Source: Leishmania mexicana MHOM/GT/2001/U1103
Lineage: Eukaryota > Euglenozoa > Kinetoplastea > Trypanosomatida > Trypanosomatidae
Assembly (NCBI RefSeq): GCF_000234665.1
Contig: NC_018337.1
Location: forward strand, 1,372,556 to 1,436,555
Reading direction: 5' to 3'
DNA: 64,000 bases
Positions 1 to 11,009 of this stretch are shown here, piece by piece. A program made the translations under genes and the position numbers. Below the pieces are notes generated by a model. It was not told the DNA's origin. It made no database searches and saw nothing but the letters and a program-made list of their open reading frames with translations. Position 1 is the stretch's first letter, and every line of letters begins with the position of its first letter.

Positions 1-2
1 TG

Positions 3-1310
3 TCGGCGCAGAACCCGAGCTTGGTGCTTTACTCTGGCGACTGGCAGCGGCACAAGTTTTCCAGTAGCAGTCTGGCTCCTGCCGCCATTTTCAAGGACAT
101 GTCGGAGCGCTTCCGCAATGTCACGGTGGACGGCTCACTTGGCGCGGTTGCCTTCAGTGGGGCACTGGGCAACAATGATGTCGTGCCCGACTACTATTAT
201 TCGTGGGAGAGCGAGGCCTCGGAGGAGGAGCTGGCGCACCGCGTGGCGGCGATGCGCGACGCCGCGCTTTTGAGCGCTGCGGAGGCTTCCGTGATGAAAG
301 GCTGCGGTTACTATACACATACGATGGACAGGGTACATGTGATTGTGCTGCACACGCTATTGTGGGCGTACGATCTTCGGCCTCCGCTGCCCTCCAACGT
401 CAGCGACCCGTGTAACCAGTTTTCTTTTCTGCGGAGTGAGCTGGCGAAGGTGCGGGCAGCTAGCAAGCGAGCGATCATCATGGGACACATCCCCCCTGGC
501 TTGAACACGTACTATATGCTTAAACGCGGCTTTGACTCTGTAGCGAACGACATGTTCTGGAAGGAGCAATATGAGGCGACCTACGAGAGCATCATCCGCG
601 AGTACAAGGACCTCGTAGTGGTGCAGTTGTTCGGGCATTCACACAAGTTCAAGCTGCTCACGATGCCACGACATGGCGTACTGGGCATCATCATCCCATC
701 CATCTCACCCATCTTTGGCAACTACCCGTCCTACCTGATGGCCAACTTCAGCGAAGCCTGGGAACTGGAGGATGTGCAAAGTCGCTACACCACTGGTGAT
801 GGCGTATTCCACTCCGCACTCTCTGCCAAGGCAGTGCTCAGCCTCAATACTGGGCTGCATTCTGTTGCCGATGTGCGAGCGGCCATCACTCTGTTGGGGA
901 CAGACGATGCGATGTGGGACCGTTTCCTCACTGTGTTCTGCGGTGGCCAGAAACGCCCTGAACTGCTCCCTCACGAGAAGTGCGACAAAAAATGCCGCTA
1001 CATCGTTGTCTGCTCGATGCTAGAGAACAACCACACGGATTTTCAGCGCTGTGTGGCCAATTATAGCATTCTGCCAGGACCTTCGCAGGACACTAGAACC
1101 AAGGTCTTGGTGGCCGTCATAGTCCTTTGTTCGCTGTTCGTGAGTGGGGCAAACGTGGTGCTGCTGCTCATGATCCGCAGTGGACAGACAACGCTGTCGT
1201 GTTCCAACATGAAGAGCGCCATCTGGTGGAAGTCCCTTTTCTCGAAGGAGGAGGACAACACCACCTTCGTGGTAGAGCATGAGCTGGGAGAATGTCGCAC
1301 GGTGGTTTAG
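3..1310 (+). CDS. Calcineurin-like phosphoesterase, endopolyphosphatase / acid sphingomyelinase-like type, 5' partial
   Basis: The frame is open to the window edge, so the N-terminus, including the first metal-binding DxH motif, lies off the window. Numbering from the first visible codon, I see GDW with RH (residues 12-17), the metal-site GNND (56-59), MGH with a downstream proline pair (160-165) and GHSH (211-214). This order is that of binuclear metallophosphoesterases of the SMPDL3/PPN1 group. One strong membrane segment (about 367-391) precedes a 44-residue tail with serines and acidic residues, so the catalytic domain should face a vacuole or acidocalcisome lumen or the outside. By analogy it hydrolyses phosphodiester or polyphosphate bonds, but the substrate is inferred. 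The stop is TAG at 1308. Family assignment is firm; the exact enzyme is not. Confidence 0.8.
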   Translation, partial: SAQNPSLVLYSGDWQRHKFSSSSLAPAAIFKDMSERFRNVTVDGSLGAVAFSGALGNNDVVPDYYYSWESEASEEELAHRVAAMRDAALLSAAEASVMKGCGYYTHTMDRVHVIVLHTLLWAYDLRPPLPSNVSDPCNQFSFLRSELAKVRAASKRAIIMGHIPPGLNTYYMLKRGFDSVANDMFWKEQYEATYESIIREYKDLVVVQLFGHSHKFKLLTMPRHGVLGIIIPSISPIFGNYPSYLMANFSEAWELEDVQSRYTTGDGVFHSALSAKAVLSLNTGLHSVADVRAAITLLGTDDAMWDRFLTVFCGGQKRPELLPHEKCDKKCRYIVVCSMLENNHTDFQRCVANYSILPGPSQDTRTKVLVAVIVLCSLFVSGANVVLLLMIRSGQTTLSCSNMKSAIWWKSLFSKEEDNTTFVVEHELGECRTVV

Positions 1311-3020
1311 TGATGAAGACGCTCCTCTCATTCTGTTTGCGCTACGCTCGTTAGTCCTTCGTTGTCCTCTCCTCTTTGCTGCGCAAACTCCCCGTTCCGC
1401 GCACAGGTCCGAGGGAGGTTCGCGACACTCTGTCTTCTCCGCATGGACGTGCATCCCACGCACCGCAGGGGTCATCGAAGTACCCACGACTCGGCCTGCC
1501 GAGTGCAGGGAGGTGTGCACGCACGCGTGCGGTCCGTCCAAGCATTTCCTCCACTACTCCTGCTTGGCTCGCCTGCAGTCAGCGTTACCCCACGTTGCCG
1601 CCGAGCGGCTGGGTGGTGCTGTGCTGGTCGGCAGCTGCACCAAGGCCCCTCTGCACCTTCACGCCAAAGCTGCCGCGGTCGCAGCGGCCACCCCAAAGCA
1701 CGCATTCGGCGGACGCCCACTCCAAGGGACCGATCGCCTGCTCCCACGCCCGGGTGCAGGCATCGACATACCTCGGGGCGCCGCACGCTGCGTTGCGCAG
1801 CTCTCCTGCCCGCTGTGCACAAACGATGCAGCACAGACAGACAGCAAGCCGCGTGCGGCCGTGATGCGCTATCGCGGTCATGCACACACAGGGGTGCATG
1901 GGCAAGGGGCTGCGGCGCCCTTGCGTGCAGCCGTCGTGCTCGCGCCGGGGCAGCTGCGAGGCTAACTTGACCAGCTGCTGCACAGGGAAGCACGCGCGGT
2001 CGCTCTCCCGCCCTCATGGCACCCGACACGCGCTCCGCAGCCGTCGAGGACGGCTTGGTGCCACGGACCTGTGCACGTGTGCTGGCGCTGCCGTCGCCCG
2101 TCGCATGCGCCTCACATGTCAGCGTGTCGGTGACCACTCTCACTCGGTGCTCAGCGACGTGGTGGTGGAGACCGCAAAAACAACCATGCCAGAAAGGGCC
2201 GGCGCCAGCTGCACGGATGGCGGACACGGTCACCCGTGTCTGACGCCAGGCCGACCTCCCCCGGAACAGGGCCACACAATGCGGCGCGCTGAGACAGGGG
2301 GTTCTTCGCGGCAGCCGTCCCACGCCACAACAGCACGGCTGCTGAGCTTGCAACACGACAGGAGACAGTGCTCTCCCAGTCCCGCACAGGCACCCGTCCG
2401 CACGTCGCATTCCTCCAACGACGGGGGACTCGTAGTGGCGCGACTGGGGTGCAGGCGGCGTGCTGCCCGCTGCTGCGCGGACGCTGTGGTGCACCCCAGT
2501 CCCGCCTGGGGCGGCCGCACCCACCCTCTCGCTGCAACCTCCGCGTGTTCTGCTTGGATCAAGGCTTGCAGTGCACCCAGGTCTTTGTGGCGCCGATCGC
2601 GCAGAATCTCTGCGGAGAAGGGTCGGGGAGGAGGTATACGAAGAGGACGCTAAACGCATGGACCCGATTCGAAAAGGCAGACCATTCATTCTGGCGGATG
2701 CGGATATAGCCGCATAGCCACAGGGATTGGCGAGTAGTGGTGGCATGTGAATGCGGAGTGGCATGTTCCCGGCCAAGTGGGATTTTGAAGGAATAAACGA
2801 AACATTCTATTGCTTCATCTCTGTCACCTGTGACCGTCGCTTTCTCTCTCTCCGCGCGGGCGGGTGTGTGGGGCGATGACTCTGAGACATGACGACATGA
2901 GCAGCCGCCCTCACCCGTGGCGGCGCCGCTTATGCCTATTTTTCATACCTTTTTTTGCTGCCTCTTTTCTTCCTTTCTTTTCATTTTTTTTTATTTCCGC
3001 AATCGGTGAGGAATGCAGAG

Positions 3021-3055
<35 letters not shown>

Positions 3056-3511
3056 GTACACATCGGTGTGACGGCGCCCACCGCATGGGTGTGCGTCTGC
3101 GCCGTTTTTCCCTTTCCTCGTGTTGACTTGCGAAAACATGTTGTTACCTTTTTTTTCTTTGCGGCCATCGTTGAGGGCTTACATCCACGATGCGAAGGCA
3201 TTCTCGTTACGCAGTATTCAGAGCGTACCACGACCTTGCTTGCGAGTTCTCCGTCACGCTGCTACGTGTGTGCGGCGGCGCAGATTTTAACTTTATACTT
3301 TTCCCCCTTTGATCCGCACCTACCGCCTTAAGAGACACGCGGAGAGATAAACTTCCACACAACTGCAGGAGGCTTTCCTGAGACATGTATCGCTTCTGCA
3401 CGCGCGCACGACCACTCGAGAAGACTGGAGGTCACCTGAGCTCTAAAGGAGCGTCTAAGGGCGCGTGACGGAGTGCCGCGAATGCCCCACAGGTCTGCAA
3501 GGTTCACCTAG
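1311..3511. other. Long intergenic / 3' UTR region, GC-rich then low-complexity
   Basis: No convincing gene. From 1311 to about 2790 the sequence is unusually GC-rich, with several overlapping open frames on both strands and no clear coding signature. It may be a degenerate retroposon or a decayed gene. From about 2830 it becomes typical Leishmania spacer: T-rich blocks, a (CA)n run at 3022-3053 and mixed pyrimidine tracts. Confidence 0.5.
3022..3053. repeat. (CA)n microsatellite
   Basis: About 16 uninterrupted CA units in the spacer between the phosphoesterase gene and gene A. Confidence 0.95.
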
Positions 3512-3714
3512 TGACACCTTCCCTTTCTTTTTTCTATCGTTGATCCTCGGCTCGCCCAATTGTCGACGTCGCCATCACACATTATCCTTCTACCATTGCC
3601 TTTCCGCTCCTCTTCTCTCTCTTCACTACGCCATGCTTTCGCTTTATCACACCTAACCACACTGACAATACTTCTCGTCACATGCCACACACTTGCACTC
3701 CGTCGCGAACACAG
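3512..3714 (+). promoter_or_regulatory. Predicted trans-splice acceptor region of gene A
   Basis: A C/T-rich stretch with no AG dinucleotide from 3512 to 3712, ended by an AG at 3713-3714. This is the usual polypyrimidine plus first-AG layout for spliced-leader addition. It would leave a 5' UTR of about 162 nt before the ATG at 3877. Confidence 0.55.
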
Positions 3715-3847
3715 AAAACGCACTCACCATTATCGCAGCGCTTCCTCGCTCTTTCCATTTAACCGCGCTCTTATCTTCATCTCGCTACACCGTACTGTGC
3801 TTTCATCACTGTAGTGGTTCAACTTTCGTACTTACAACACGCATAGC

Positions 3848-4431
3848 ACCTCTTCTCTCACGCATACTTGATCACCATGCCCTCTATGCTCAACCTTGTC
3901 CCGGCGACCGCGATCGCTGTGGGCGCGATAGCCCTCCCTGCGGCTGCGACGACGACGACGACTGCGGCTCCTGTTCCTGTCAACCTCAGGCTGAACATCA
4001 TCACGGCGGTGCTGATTCTAGGTGTGTCACTTGTGTTGACGCTGGTGTACACCCTGTGGAAGCTTCTCCCGAGGATCCGCAGTGGCGAGCTCTCCTTCTC
4101 GAAGTTCGAGTTCGACTGGCGTGCGGAGCTGCTGAACCAGACGCCGAAGAAGGAGAAGGCGCGCCGCGCGACGGAGAAGGCTCGCCGTGAGGAGGAGATG
4201 GCGTCCGGGTGCAACCGCGACAACGACGAGGGACGCGTGCAGTACGCCCACACGCAGCCGCGGGTGGAGGTGGGCGAGGGCGACGCCGCGGCTGCCAGAT
4301 CGCAGCGCAAGGGACAGAGGCACGTCGAGGCCGATGTGAGCGTTGCGGTGACGGTGCCCCGCGAGTAGGAGAGAGGGAGCACAGCCGCCACCACCAATGA
4401 GTGAGCATGCATAGCACATGTGTGAGTGCAG
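3848..4431 (+). repeat. Direct repeat, gene A body (584 bp), copy 1
   Basis: Identical to 12914-13497 except for C at 3962 versus T at 13028. It covers the last 29 nt of the A 5' flank, the whole CDS and 63 nt of 3' flank, and the match is cut by an assembly gap. The first 59 nt are also shared with gene B (8227-8285). Confidence 0.95.
3877..4368 (+). CDS. Small single-pass membrane protein, family copy A (163 aa), function unknown
   Basis: I do not recognise this protein. The first in-frame ATG is 3877. Residues 1-10 (MPSMLNLVPA) are shared with copies B and C. Next come an Ala/Thr-rich stretch with five threonines (25-29) and one hydrophobic segment (about 40-60). The basic motif KLLPRIRSG (62-70) follows immediately, suggesting N-terminus out and C-terminus in the cytosol. 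The tail is highly charged and probably helical (KKEKARRATEKARREEEM, 91-109), ending in a hydrophilic segment. The sequence from 3848 to 4431 recurs at 12914-13497 with one base change. It is a member of a local gene family with copies at 8256 and 12943. Confidence 0.75.
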   Translation: MPSMLNLVPATAIAVGAIALPAAATTTTTAAPVPVNLRLNIITAVLILGVSLVLTLVYTLWKLLPRIRSGELSFSKFEFDWRAELLNQTPKKEKARRATEKARREEEMASGCNRDNDEGRVQYAHTQPRVEVGEGDAAAARSQRKGQRHVEADVSVAVTVPRE

Positions 4432-7400
4432 CAAGGCATTGCAGGGGAGGGGGGCGAGGGGGCGACTGGGGAGTGAAGAGAAAGACAGCGCGAGGGAGTG
4501 ACGGCATGAGCTCTCCCCTCCAGTCTTCTCCCTTGTGCGTGGCGGGTGTGCAGAGTGTGCGACGTCGCCTTTCGCTCTCCGTCCCACGCTGTCCGCGTCT
4601 TGGAGCGGCGACGGATGGGGGAGGGGGGGCGGACGAAGCGCACGGCATCAGGTGCGAATGCGACTGTCACTGCCGACGTCACGCGCGTCGGTGTGAACGC
4701 CTCTGTGCGTCTGCGTCTGTGCACGTCGTCTGCTCTTCTCACCTCTGCTTCTCCTCTTCTCCCGCTGTTGGGTACTGCCTTTTTTTTCCCTTTTCTTTAT
4801 CCCATGCTGTTCTGCGCGTACGAGTCTGCGACTGCAGCGGTGTTGTGCTCTCTCCTGCTCTCCTCGCACCCTCTCTTTCGGTGTGTCTTTTCTTTCGCTC
4901 TCTTGTCTTTGCTTTGTTTTGTTTCATCTAACACGTGTGCGCCGAGCCGCTCCGCCTCTCCGAGAGAGAATCGAGGTTGCGCGAGAGAGACACGCATCAG
5001 CGCGCGCAGACACACGCACACACACACACACACATACGCACATATATATATATGAGCGAATGGAGCCTCTTCATGGTCTGTAGCAGCCGTCTGCTCTCTC
5101 TCCCCTCTCCCTTCTCTGTCTCCGTTTCTCGGTTGTTTTGGCTTGTTCCTCTTCGCATTTTGAGGATTTCATGCTCTGTACGCGTTGAATTATGCGACGG
5201 GGCGTAGCGGTGGTGGCGGTGACTGCGTGGGCAGGAGATGTGTGGAGCAGGTGTTGGCGGGAAGGCGCCAGCGCTTCGTTTTCCTGGCTTGCTTCTTCAG
5301 TTTTTTCTTTCCCGCGTCGTTGCCCATCTCACCTGTCGTGGCTTGGGCTGTGCGGAGCGAAAGCGAAGGGCGAGAAAAGGAGGGGAAAAGGGATGGCCCG
5401 CAGAGGCTGCGCTGTCGCTGCGCGTGCGGGTCTCTCTGCGGGCGTTTGGGCATGCAGGTGCAACTATGGGTCCATTCAGCCCTCCTCCCTATTTTGTGTA
5501 TCGTGCGGCGTGGCTGTCGTCTCGCATCTCTCTCTTTCCGTCGCTTTGTTGACAAGCAGCTGCGCCCCTCCGCGCCTTCCTCACCCTCCCCTCGCACCAA
5601 CAAGCCCTGCAGGCACTTCCTCCCGAGCACTTTGTCTGCCTGTGCGGAAGTGTCTCCTCATCTTTCTCTTGTAACCTAAGGAGGAGGAAAAGAAAACATG
5701 AAGAGAAAAGTGCCGTCACGACGTTTTGATTGTTTCTCTGGCTTTGTTTTCGCTGTTGCTCTCTCCCCCCCTCTAACTTTGACACACACCCACACACACA
5801 GACATGCGTAGACACAGACCGTCTCTGTCCATCTCCCTTGTTGCCTCGCTGGGGTTTTGCATCCAGCTTGTTCGTAGTCTTCTGCGTTGTGATCTTCTGA
5901 GAGTTTCTTCCCCTTCGCCTTCGTTTCTGGTTTCCTTCTCTCGTTTCGTTTCCGTCTCCTCCGTCTTTAACAATGTCTTCCTCTCGTTGGCGTCGCCGAT
6001 CCCCGTGTGTTGCTCGCTTCATTCTGCATTTTCTGTGCGGCGTCTGTGTGCGTGTGTGTTTGCTGGTGCTTGTAACTAAGGAGAGAGAAGCACATGGCAG
6101 GCGGACGCACACAACTCCTCCCCCTATTCCGCTGTCCGGCCTCTTCGCGCAACACCGACTCCGAACGCCCGTCGCTTAAAAGATGTGGCGACGGCCGATA
6201 AAGGAGCGATGGCGGCTGTGTGCGTGCCTGCGTCTGCGTGCGCCTCTTTCGCCCTCAGGATCCTCTTTCCCCCGTGCCCGCTTTTCCTCTGAGCACGCCC
6301 CCTCCCTCCTCTCCTCCCCTCCCGGTGTCTCTGCGGAAGTTGTGCATCAGCGTGCGGTGCTTGGCCTTCCACCGCCCCTGTACCTTCTCCTGTCCGTGTG
6401 CTTCTCCGCCTCTTTTTCTCTCTGTGCTTCTATCTTCTGCTTGTGGCCTCCCCCTCCTCCCCACTCCCACTCTCGCCAGTCGAGGCGCATCGTGTGTGCC
6501 CCCCTTTCTCGCATTTCTTTGGAGTAAAGGGCGTTGATGCTGCGGGGGGAGGCGGCAAAGCGATACGCAAGAGGAGGAGGTCGGCATGTTTGCGCTTTGC
6601 TGTACTCATGGTTACGGCTGCCGGTTTACCTGGTGTTCTTGTTTCGCGCATGCCACTATGTGCTTACTTCCGTGTGGATGTTTGTTTGCCAAGTGGTGGG
6701 GGAGGGAGTGAGGAGGGGGGGGGTGGCAGCGGCAACTCGAAAGTCAAGAGGCGGCAGATGCGGAGGCGCCCCTGCTGCTGAGTTTGAAAGCAGAATGACT
6801 GCCAAACAGCTCCCTCCCCTCCATTTTCCCGTCGCCCTTTCCAGTCTCACGCCTGCCTGTGTGTGTGTGCCTTTGCGTGCCTGCAGGCCCCATCCCATCC
6901 GCGTTTCATTCTGCTCTTGGGCCCTCTCGCTCCCGCTTCTTGACTCTTCGACGTGATGGCGCTCGCCTGAGGTGCCCTCGTGTGGGCACACACAAGGTGC
7001 CGTGCTAGAAGGGCAGCGTGTCGACAACGAAGACAGGCAAAAAGGCGAAGGGGTGGCCATTCTACTTCACATTGAAGGGACAACACGCAGTGACGATGAC
7101 GGCCAGCTCGGCTTGCTTCTGTTCGATTGCGTGCCCCTACTGCGCGTGCGCTCACCTCCGTTTTTCCTCTTCCGCCTCGCCACTATGCGCACTTGCGCAG
7201 CGCACGTCGTCGTTGCTCCATGGGCGGTGGCCTACGCACCTGGGCACAAGGTGGCGCACATCCGCGCACACCGACGATGTACATAACCACAGCGAGGCTG
7301 CCTTCCACAGGCGCTCACATAAATGGCAGTCTGGAGTCTCGCTGAGGCGTTGTGCGGAAGGCGCTGAATGGTGTGGAAAAACAGCAACGGCGGCGTGTGT

Positions 7401-8050
7401 GTGTGTGGAGGGGGATGGCGGGGCAACGTGGGGCCTCTCGACCTTGTTTCGTCAGACTCCGCTGGCGATACGGAGGGCCAGGGCGGGACTGGAAGGCGCA
7501 CGTGCGTGCGTTGGTGAGGCGGCGAGGCGTTGTCACCCCTCTCTTCCTTGTGCTTGAGCTGTACAAAAAGACTGTTGTGCTTCTTCTGCCCCTCTCTCTC
7601 CCACTGCAGTGTCTGCACTGCTGCGCGGTATGAAGACGCCGAGTCCATTCTCTCGCTACCTTTTCTTCCGTTGCGTGTTTTCCTTCTGTGTTGCTCATTT
7701 CTTTACTTTTCTCCTGTGTGGGTGCGTGTGTCGCTCGCCAGGAGGCGGGAGGGGGTGAAGAAGCAGTGCCGACCCTCGTCCCCTGTGGGATGTGACAGAA
7801 CGAAAGCCAAGGAGAACAGCAAGGTAGCAGCGAGGGCCAAGGCTGAACAAGGCCAGGCAGGAATTCGGCGACGAGCCGGAAAAGGGGGCGCGGCGAAGGC
7901 TGTGTTCTCATGCGTCACGACCAGGCTGTATAGGCGTGGCTGCGGTGGCCTCTCGGCGACTGAGGGGTTCTCCTGGACATTCTTCACCTTGCACCGGCGC
8001 GACTGCACCGAAGAGACGCACTTCCGCTGCTGACACCGACCGTCTACGAG
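4369..8050. other. Spacer between genes A and B (3' UTR of A, 5' region of B)
   Basis: 3.7 kb without a supportable gene. It contains pyrimidine-rich tracts, a (CA)n run near 5009-5034 followed by (AT)n at 5042-5052, and many frames opened only by low-complexity sequence. From 6323 onward it is a perfect copy of 11010 onward. Confidence 0.6.
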
Positions 8051-8285
8051 TCGATGCCCTCCCCCACTGTTGCCATTTGCCTCTGCCAACTCCACCGCCG
8101 TCCATACACTCTTCCTCTACCCTTTCTTCGTCTCTCTCTCCACCCGCGTAGACTTCTTCGCGCCTCCTCTTCCCAAAGCCATCTCAACCCTCATCTACGC
8201 AAGCCCTCAGAATCACTCAAGCCGTTACCTCTTCTCTCACGCATACTTGATCACCATGCCCTCTATGCTCAACCTTGTCCCGGCG
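6323..8285 (+). repeat. Direct repeat, B upstream flank (1963 bp), copy 1
   Basis: No difference noted from 11010-12972 (constant offset of 4687) in the stretches compared. It ends 30 nt inside the gene B coding region, where C switches to gene A sequence. The left end of the match is set by a gap at 10910-11009, so the true repeat may be longer. Confidence 0.95.
8051..8151 (+). promoter_or_regulatory. Predicted trans-splice acceptor region of gene B
   Basis: AG-free from 8051 to 8149, with a dense C/T run at about 8100-8142, then AG at 8150-8151. The implied 5' UTR is about 104 nt. The same arrangement occurs 4687 bp downstream for copy C (acceptor at 12837-12838). Confidence 0.5.
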
Positions 8286-8537
8286 GTGGAGACGACGATG
8301 ACCCGCACCCCGATGTATGTCGAGGTGAGGGTGAATGCCGTGCCGTTGATGATGGTCTTTGGTGTCTCACTTGTGCTGGCGCTGGTGTACACTCTGTGGA
8401 AGCTTCTCCCGAGGATCCGCAGTGGCGAGCTCTCGTCCTCGAATACGGAGGCCAACTTTCGTGCGGGGCTGCTGAACCGGAAGCTGAAGAGGGAGAAGGT
8501 GCGCTCGGAGGATGATTCATCTGCGGACATGGTGTAA
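8256..8537 (+). CDS. Small single-pass membrane protein, family copy B (93 aa), function unknown
   Basis: Starts at ATG 8256 with the same ten residues as A and C, then diverges completely in residues 11-30. Sequence similarity returns in the membrane segment (about 28-48) and in the motif KLLPRIRSGEL. The LLN plus basic cluster (72-83) also matches A. The tail ends at residue 93 in an acidic SEDDSSADMV, so B lacks the roughly 70-residue C-terminal extension of A and C. Constant and variable blocks alternate, as in a mosaic family shaped by gene conversion. A type III membrane topology (short N-terminus out) is inferred from the positive residues after the membrane segment. The function is unknown. 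Confidence 0.75.
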   Translation: MPSMLNLVPAVETTMTRTPMYVEVRVNAVPLMMVFGVSLVLALVYTLWKLLPRIRSGELSSSNTEANFRAGLLNRKLKREKVRSEDDSSADMV

Positions 8538-10909
8538 GGTGTTGACACTGACGTCCTTCGTGACGGGAAGTCGCTCTCGCCTCTGAGGATTCGACTTGCG
8601 ATCGCTGAAGTGTTCACGCACTCGGATGTGAGCTTGTCAGAGAGGCGTGGTTCGAAGTACCGATAAGGAGCATGGAGAATGTTTCTCTGTTACTATTTTT
8701 ACCGGCAAATAACTTTTGCTTTCTGCAGTTTAGCGTGGAGTTTCAACAGGGACTCTTACAAAACCGTCCTGTTTTCTCTCGGTGTGCAGCATCACTGTAC
8801 TCTTTGTTCTATCTCGCCCACGAGTGCGTGTGTGTGGGTAGGTGGAGAAGGAGGGGACGGTGGAGGTGCAAGTTGTGCAGCTGCGCACGGAAACGGATCT
8901 GCTGTGCAGGTTGTCTTGCATTTTTCTCTCCAAGCTGTCACTCTTCAGTGCGATCGGCCTCGACTCAGGCATTTTTTTTACTGTGCTTTCTGTTCTCCGG
9001 ATCTTTTCTCTATTTTGATTTCCTTTTTTTTTGCTTGTGTGTGTGCCAGTCTCTCTGCCGAGTTCTCGATGTCGGTGCGTGTGTACGGTGCTTTTCTTCT
9101 GCTCCACCGTCTCCCCACGTCTCGGCGTGACACATGTTTCCATGAACAGTGGAGAAAACGGCGGAAACGACAGACAAGAAGGTGAAGAGTGTAACTCACC
9201 TCACCGGCGAAAGAGAAACGAAAGAGCGGAAAAAAAACGAAAAGAAAAGGCAGAAAAAGAAAAAAAAAGAACGTTGAGATGAGATCACGCACCCACACAC
9301 GCACGTACGAGGCGAAGGCTCATGGTGCACGATGGAGGCTGTGCGAGAGAGAAGTGAACCAAGCGAAAAAAAAAGTCCCTGAAACATCGACGAAACGAAC
9401 GAGTAGCGAACGTGTCAAACCCCCTTTTTTCCCCCAAGCGAAAAATTGCTGCTTTGCTAGAAGGCGTGCTCGTACATTTGTGTGCTCATGCCACTGAACA
9501 GTTGATTGAGAGATGTGTGTGGGTCTAGGGCCGCAGGCGTTACGTTTCCTCGTCTCTTGCCTGTGTTTGGTTGCCGGTGTATACGCCTGACTCGAGTTTT
9601 TTCGCTCCACCCGCGCGCATTTTTCCCCGTCCTCGCTCTCATCTCTGGTAACCTCAGCACTGTCGACCCCCGACATCTTTGTTTCTAGCTCCCTACTTCT
9701 CAACCGCAGCTTCGCTTTTCGTTTTCCTTCTCCAGTGTGCTTTGCGTGTTCTTCGTCTGGGCTTGCGTTGAGGCCAGTCGAGTCCATGCTTTCGCCCTGT
9801 TGACGGCTTGTTCTTACGAGTGCGTAGGAGTTGTTCTCATGACCGTTTCTTCCGCCTATAGTTGGTGTCTTTGAGAGCAAAGAGGGGCAAAGTGCTCTCA
9901 GACGCCGGTAGATGGTATGGACAGAGAGATGCGTGCACGCGAACTTCTCTGTACATGATACACACATGAGCACTCTCTTGGTGTCTTCTGTTGCGACTGG
10001 ATGACCATGCTGCAAAACGAGCAGAAAGACGACTGCGCTGACTTTCACGGTCCCGTAACCTCTCGTGATGATGTCTGTCTCCCTCTTTCTTTTAGCGGTC
10101 GTTAACTGCGGCACGGGAGACTGTCTTCCTCTTCTTCATCCATACAGCTCCGCTTTCTCCGTCTCTCCGTGAGGCTGCCCGATCTGACAGATGACCCGAC
10201 CTCGCGCTCGCTCTTTCTTTTTCGTCGTTTCGTTTCGGGATAGTCCTTTTTTCCTCCCACCTCTTCTTGCTCTCTCTCTCTATCTCTCGCTCTTTCCTTC
10301 ATGGTGACGCGAGTGCTTCCCCTACTTGGTGGCGCTTCGATCGTTGTGTGCTGCTGCATTGTCGTGACAGTGTTACACGTACTTAAGGGGTTTCGCCCCA
10401 CTGCTGATTTTTTTATTTATTTTTATGTTTATTTATATATATTTTTTTCTCCGTCCCTCTCACCTCACCTCCGTTTTTTTCTGTTCTGTTTTACACGGCC
10501 TTTCTTCTATTATTACTTTGTGCTACAGGGAACGGGGGCTGCCTCCTCCCTCCCTTTCCATCTTCCTTTCGCCACTGTGGACTCTTTTCGTCTGCGGTCG
10601 TTTGGTTTTGTATGTGCCTGTGAGTGTGCATGTGACTCTCTCCTCTCACTTTCCGGAGGTCCACTGCCGCGTCTGCGCGGACTCCTGCCTCGCTCTCACA
10701 GACAGGCACATACATTACATACACACACACATGCAAACGAAAGGCTACGAAACGAAAGAAAAACGAAAAGGAAGCTATAAGTTCTTCACTGTCGGCCTCT
10801 TTCCCCCCGTTTTTTTTTGTGTTCTCTGGCTGTCTGCCCCATAACGCCCTGTTTATCCTGATGCGGAAGCACATGTACACACAGTGACCTATTCTCGCAG
10901 ACACGCATC
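8538..10909. other. Spacer downstream of gene B, ending at an assembly gap
   Basis: 2.4 kb with no supportable gene: purine/A-rich block at about 9210-9275, pyrimidine-rich tracts, and an AU-rich block at 10408-10448. The last 22 bases before the gap (10888-10909) occur inverted at 14045-14066. Confidence 0.55.
10408..10448 (+). promoter_or_regulatory. AU-rich element-like block in the gene B downstream spacer
   Basis: A T/A-only stretch containing repeated ATTTA units (three visible) and flanking T runs. If transcribed in a 3' UTR it would resemble a mRNA-stability AU-rich element. The functional role is inference only. Confidence 0.3.
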
Positions 10910-11009
10910 NNNNNNNNNNNNNNNNNNNNNNNNNNNNNNNNNNNNNNNNNNNNNNNNNNNNNNNNNNNNNNNNNNNNNNNNNNNNNNNNNNNNNNNNNNN
11001 NNNNNNNNN
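10910..11009. other. Assembly gap (100 N)
   Basis: Exactly 100 N, a placeholder of unknown true length between the gene B spacer and a repeat-only contig. Confidence 0.99.

Noticed and set aside
1472..2776. 434-codon minus-strand open frame
   Set aside because: Begins at TTG, Arg/Pro/Ala low-complexity translation, opposite to every gene in the window. Kept only as a note on the odd GC-rich block.
6398..7911. Several 100-200 codon frames repeated exactly in 11085-12598
   Set aside because: Exact repetition reflects the 1.96-kb DNA repeat, not protein conservation; frames overlap on both strands and are low-complexity.
10301..10780. 159-codon hydrophobic frame downstream of gene B
   Set aside because: The hydrophobic residues come from T-rich UTR sequence (Phe/Leu/Tyr runs); no coding bias.
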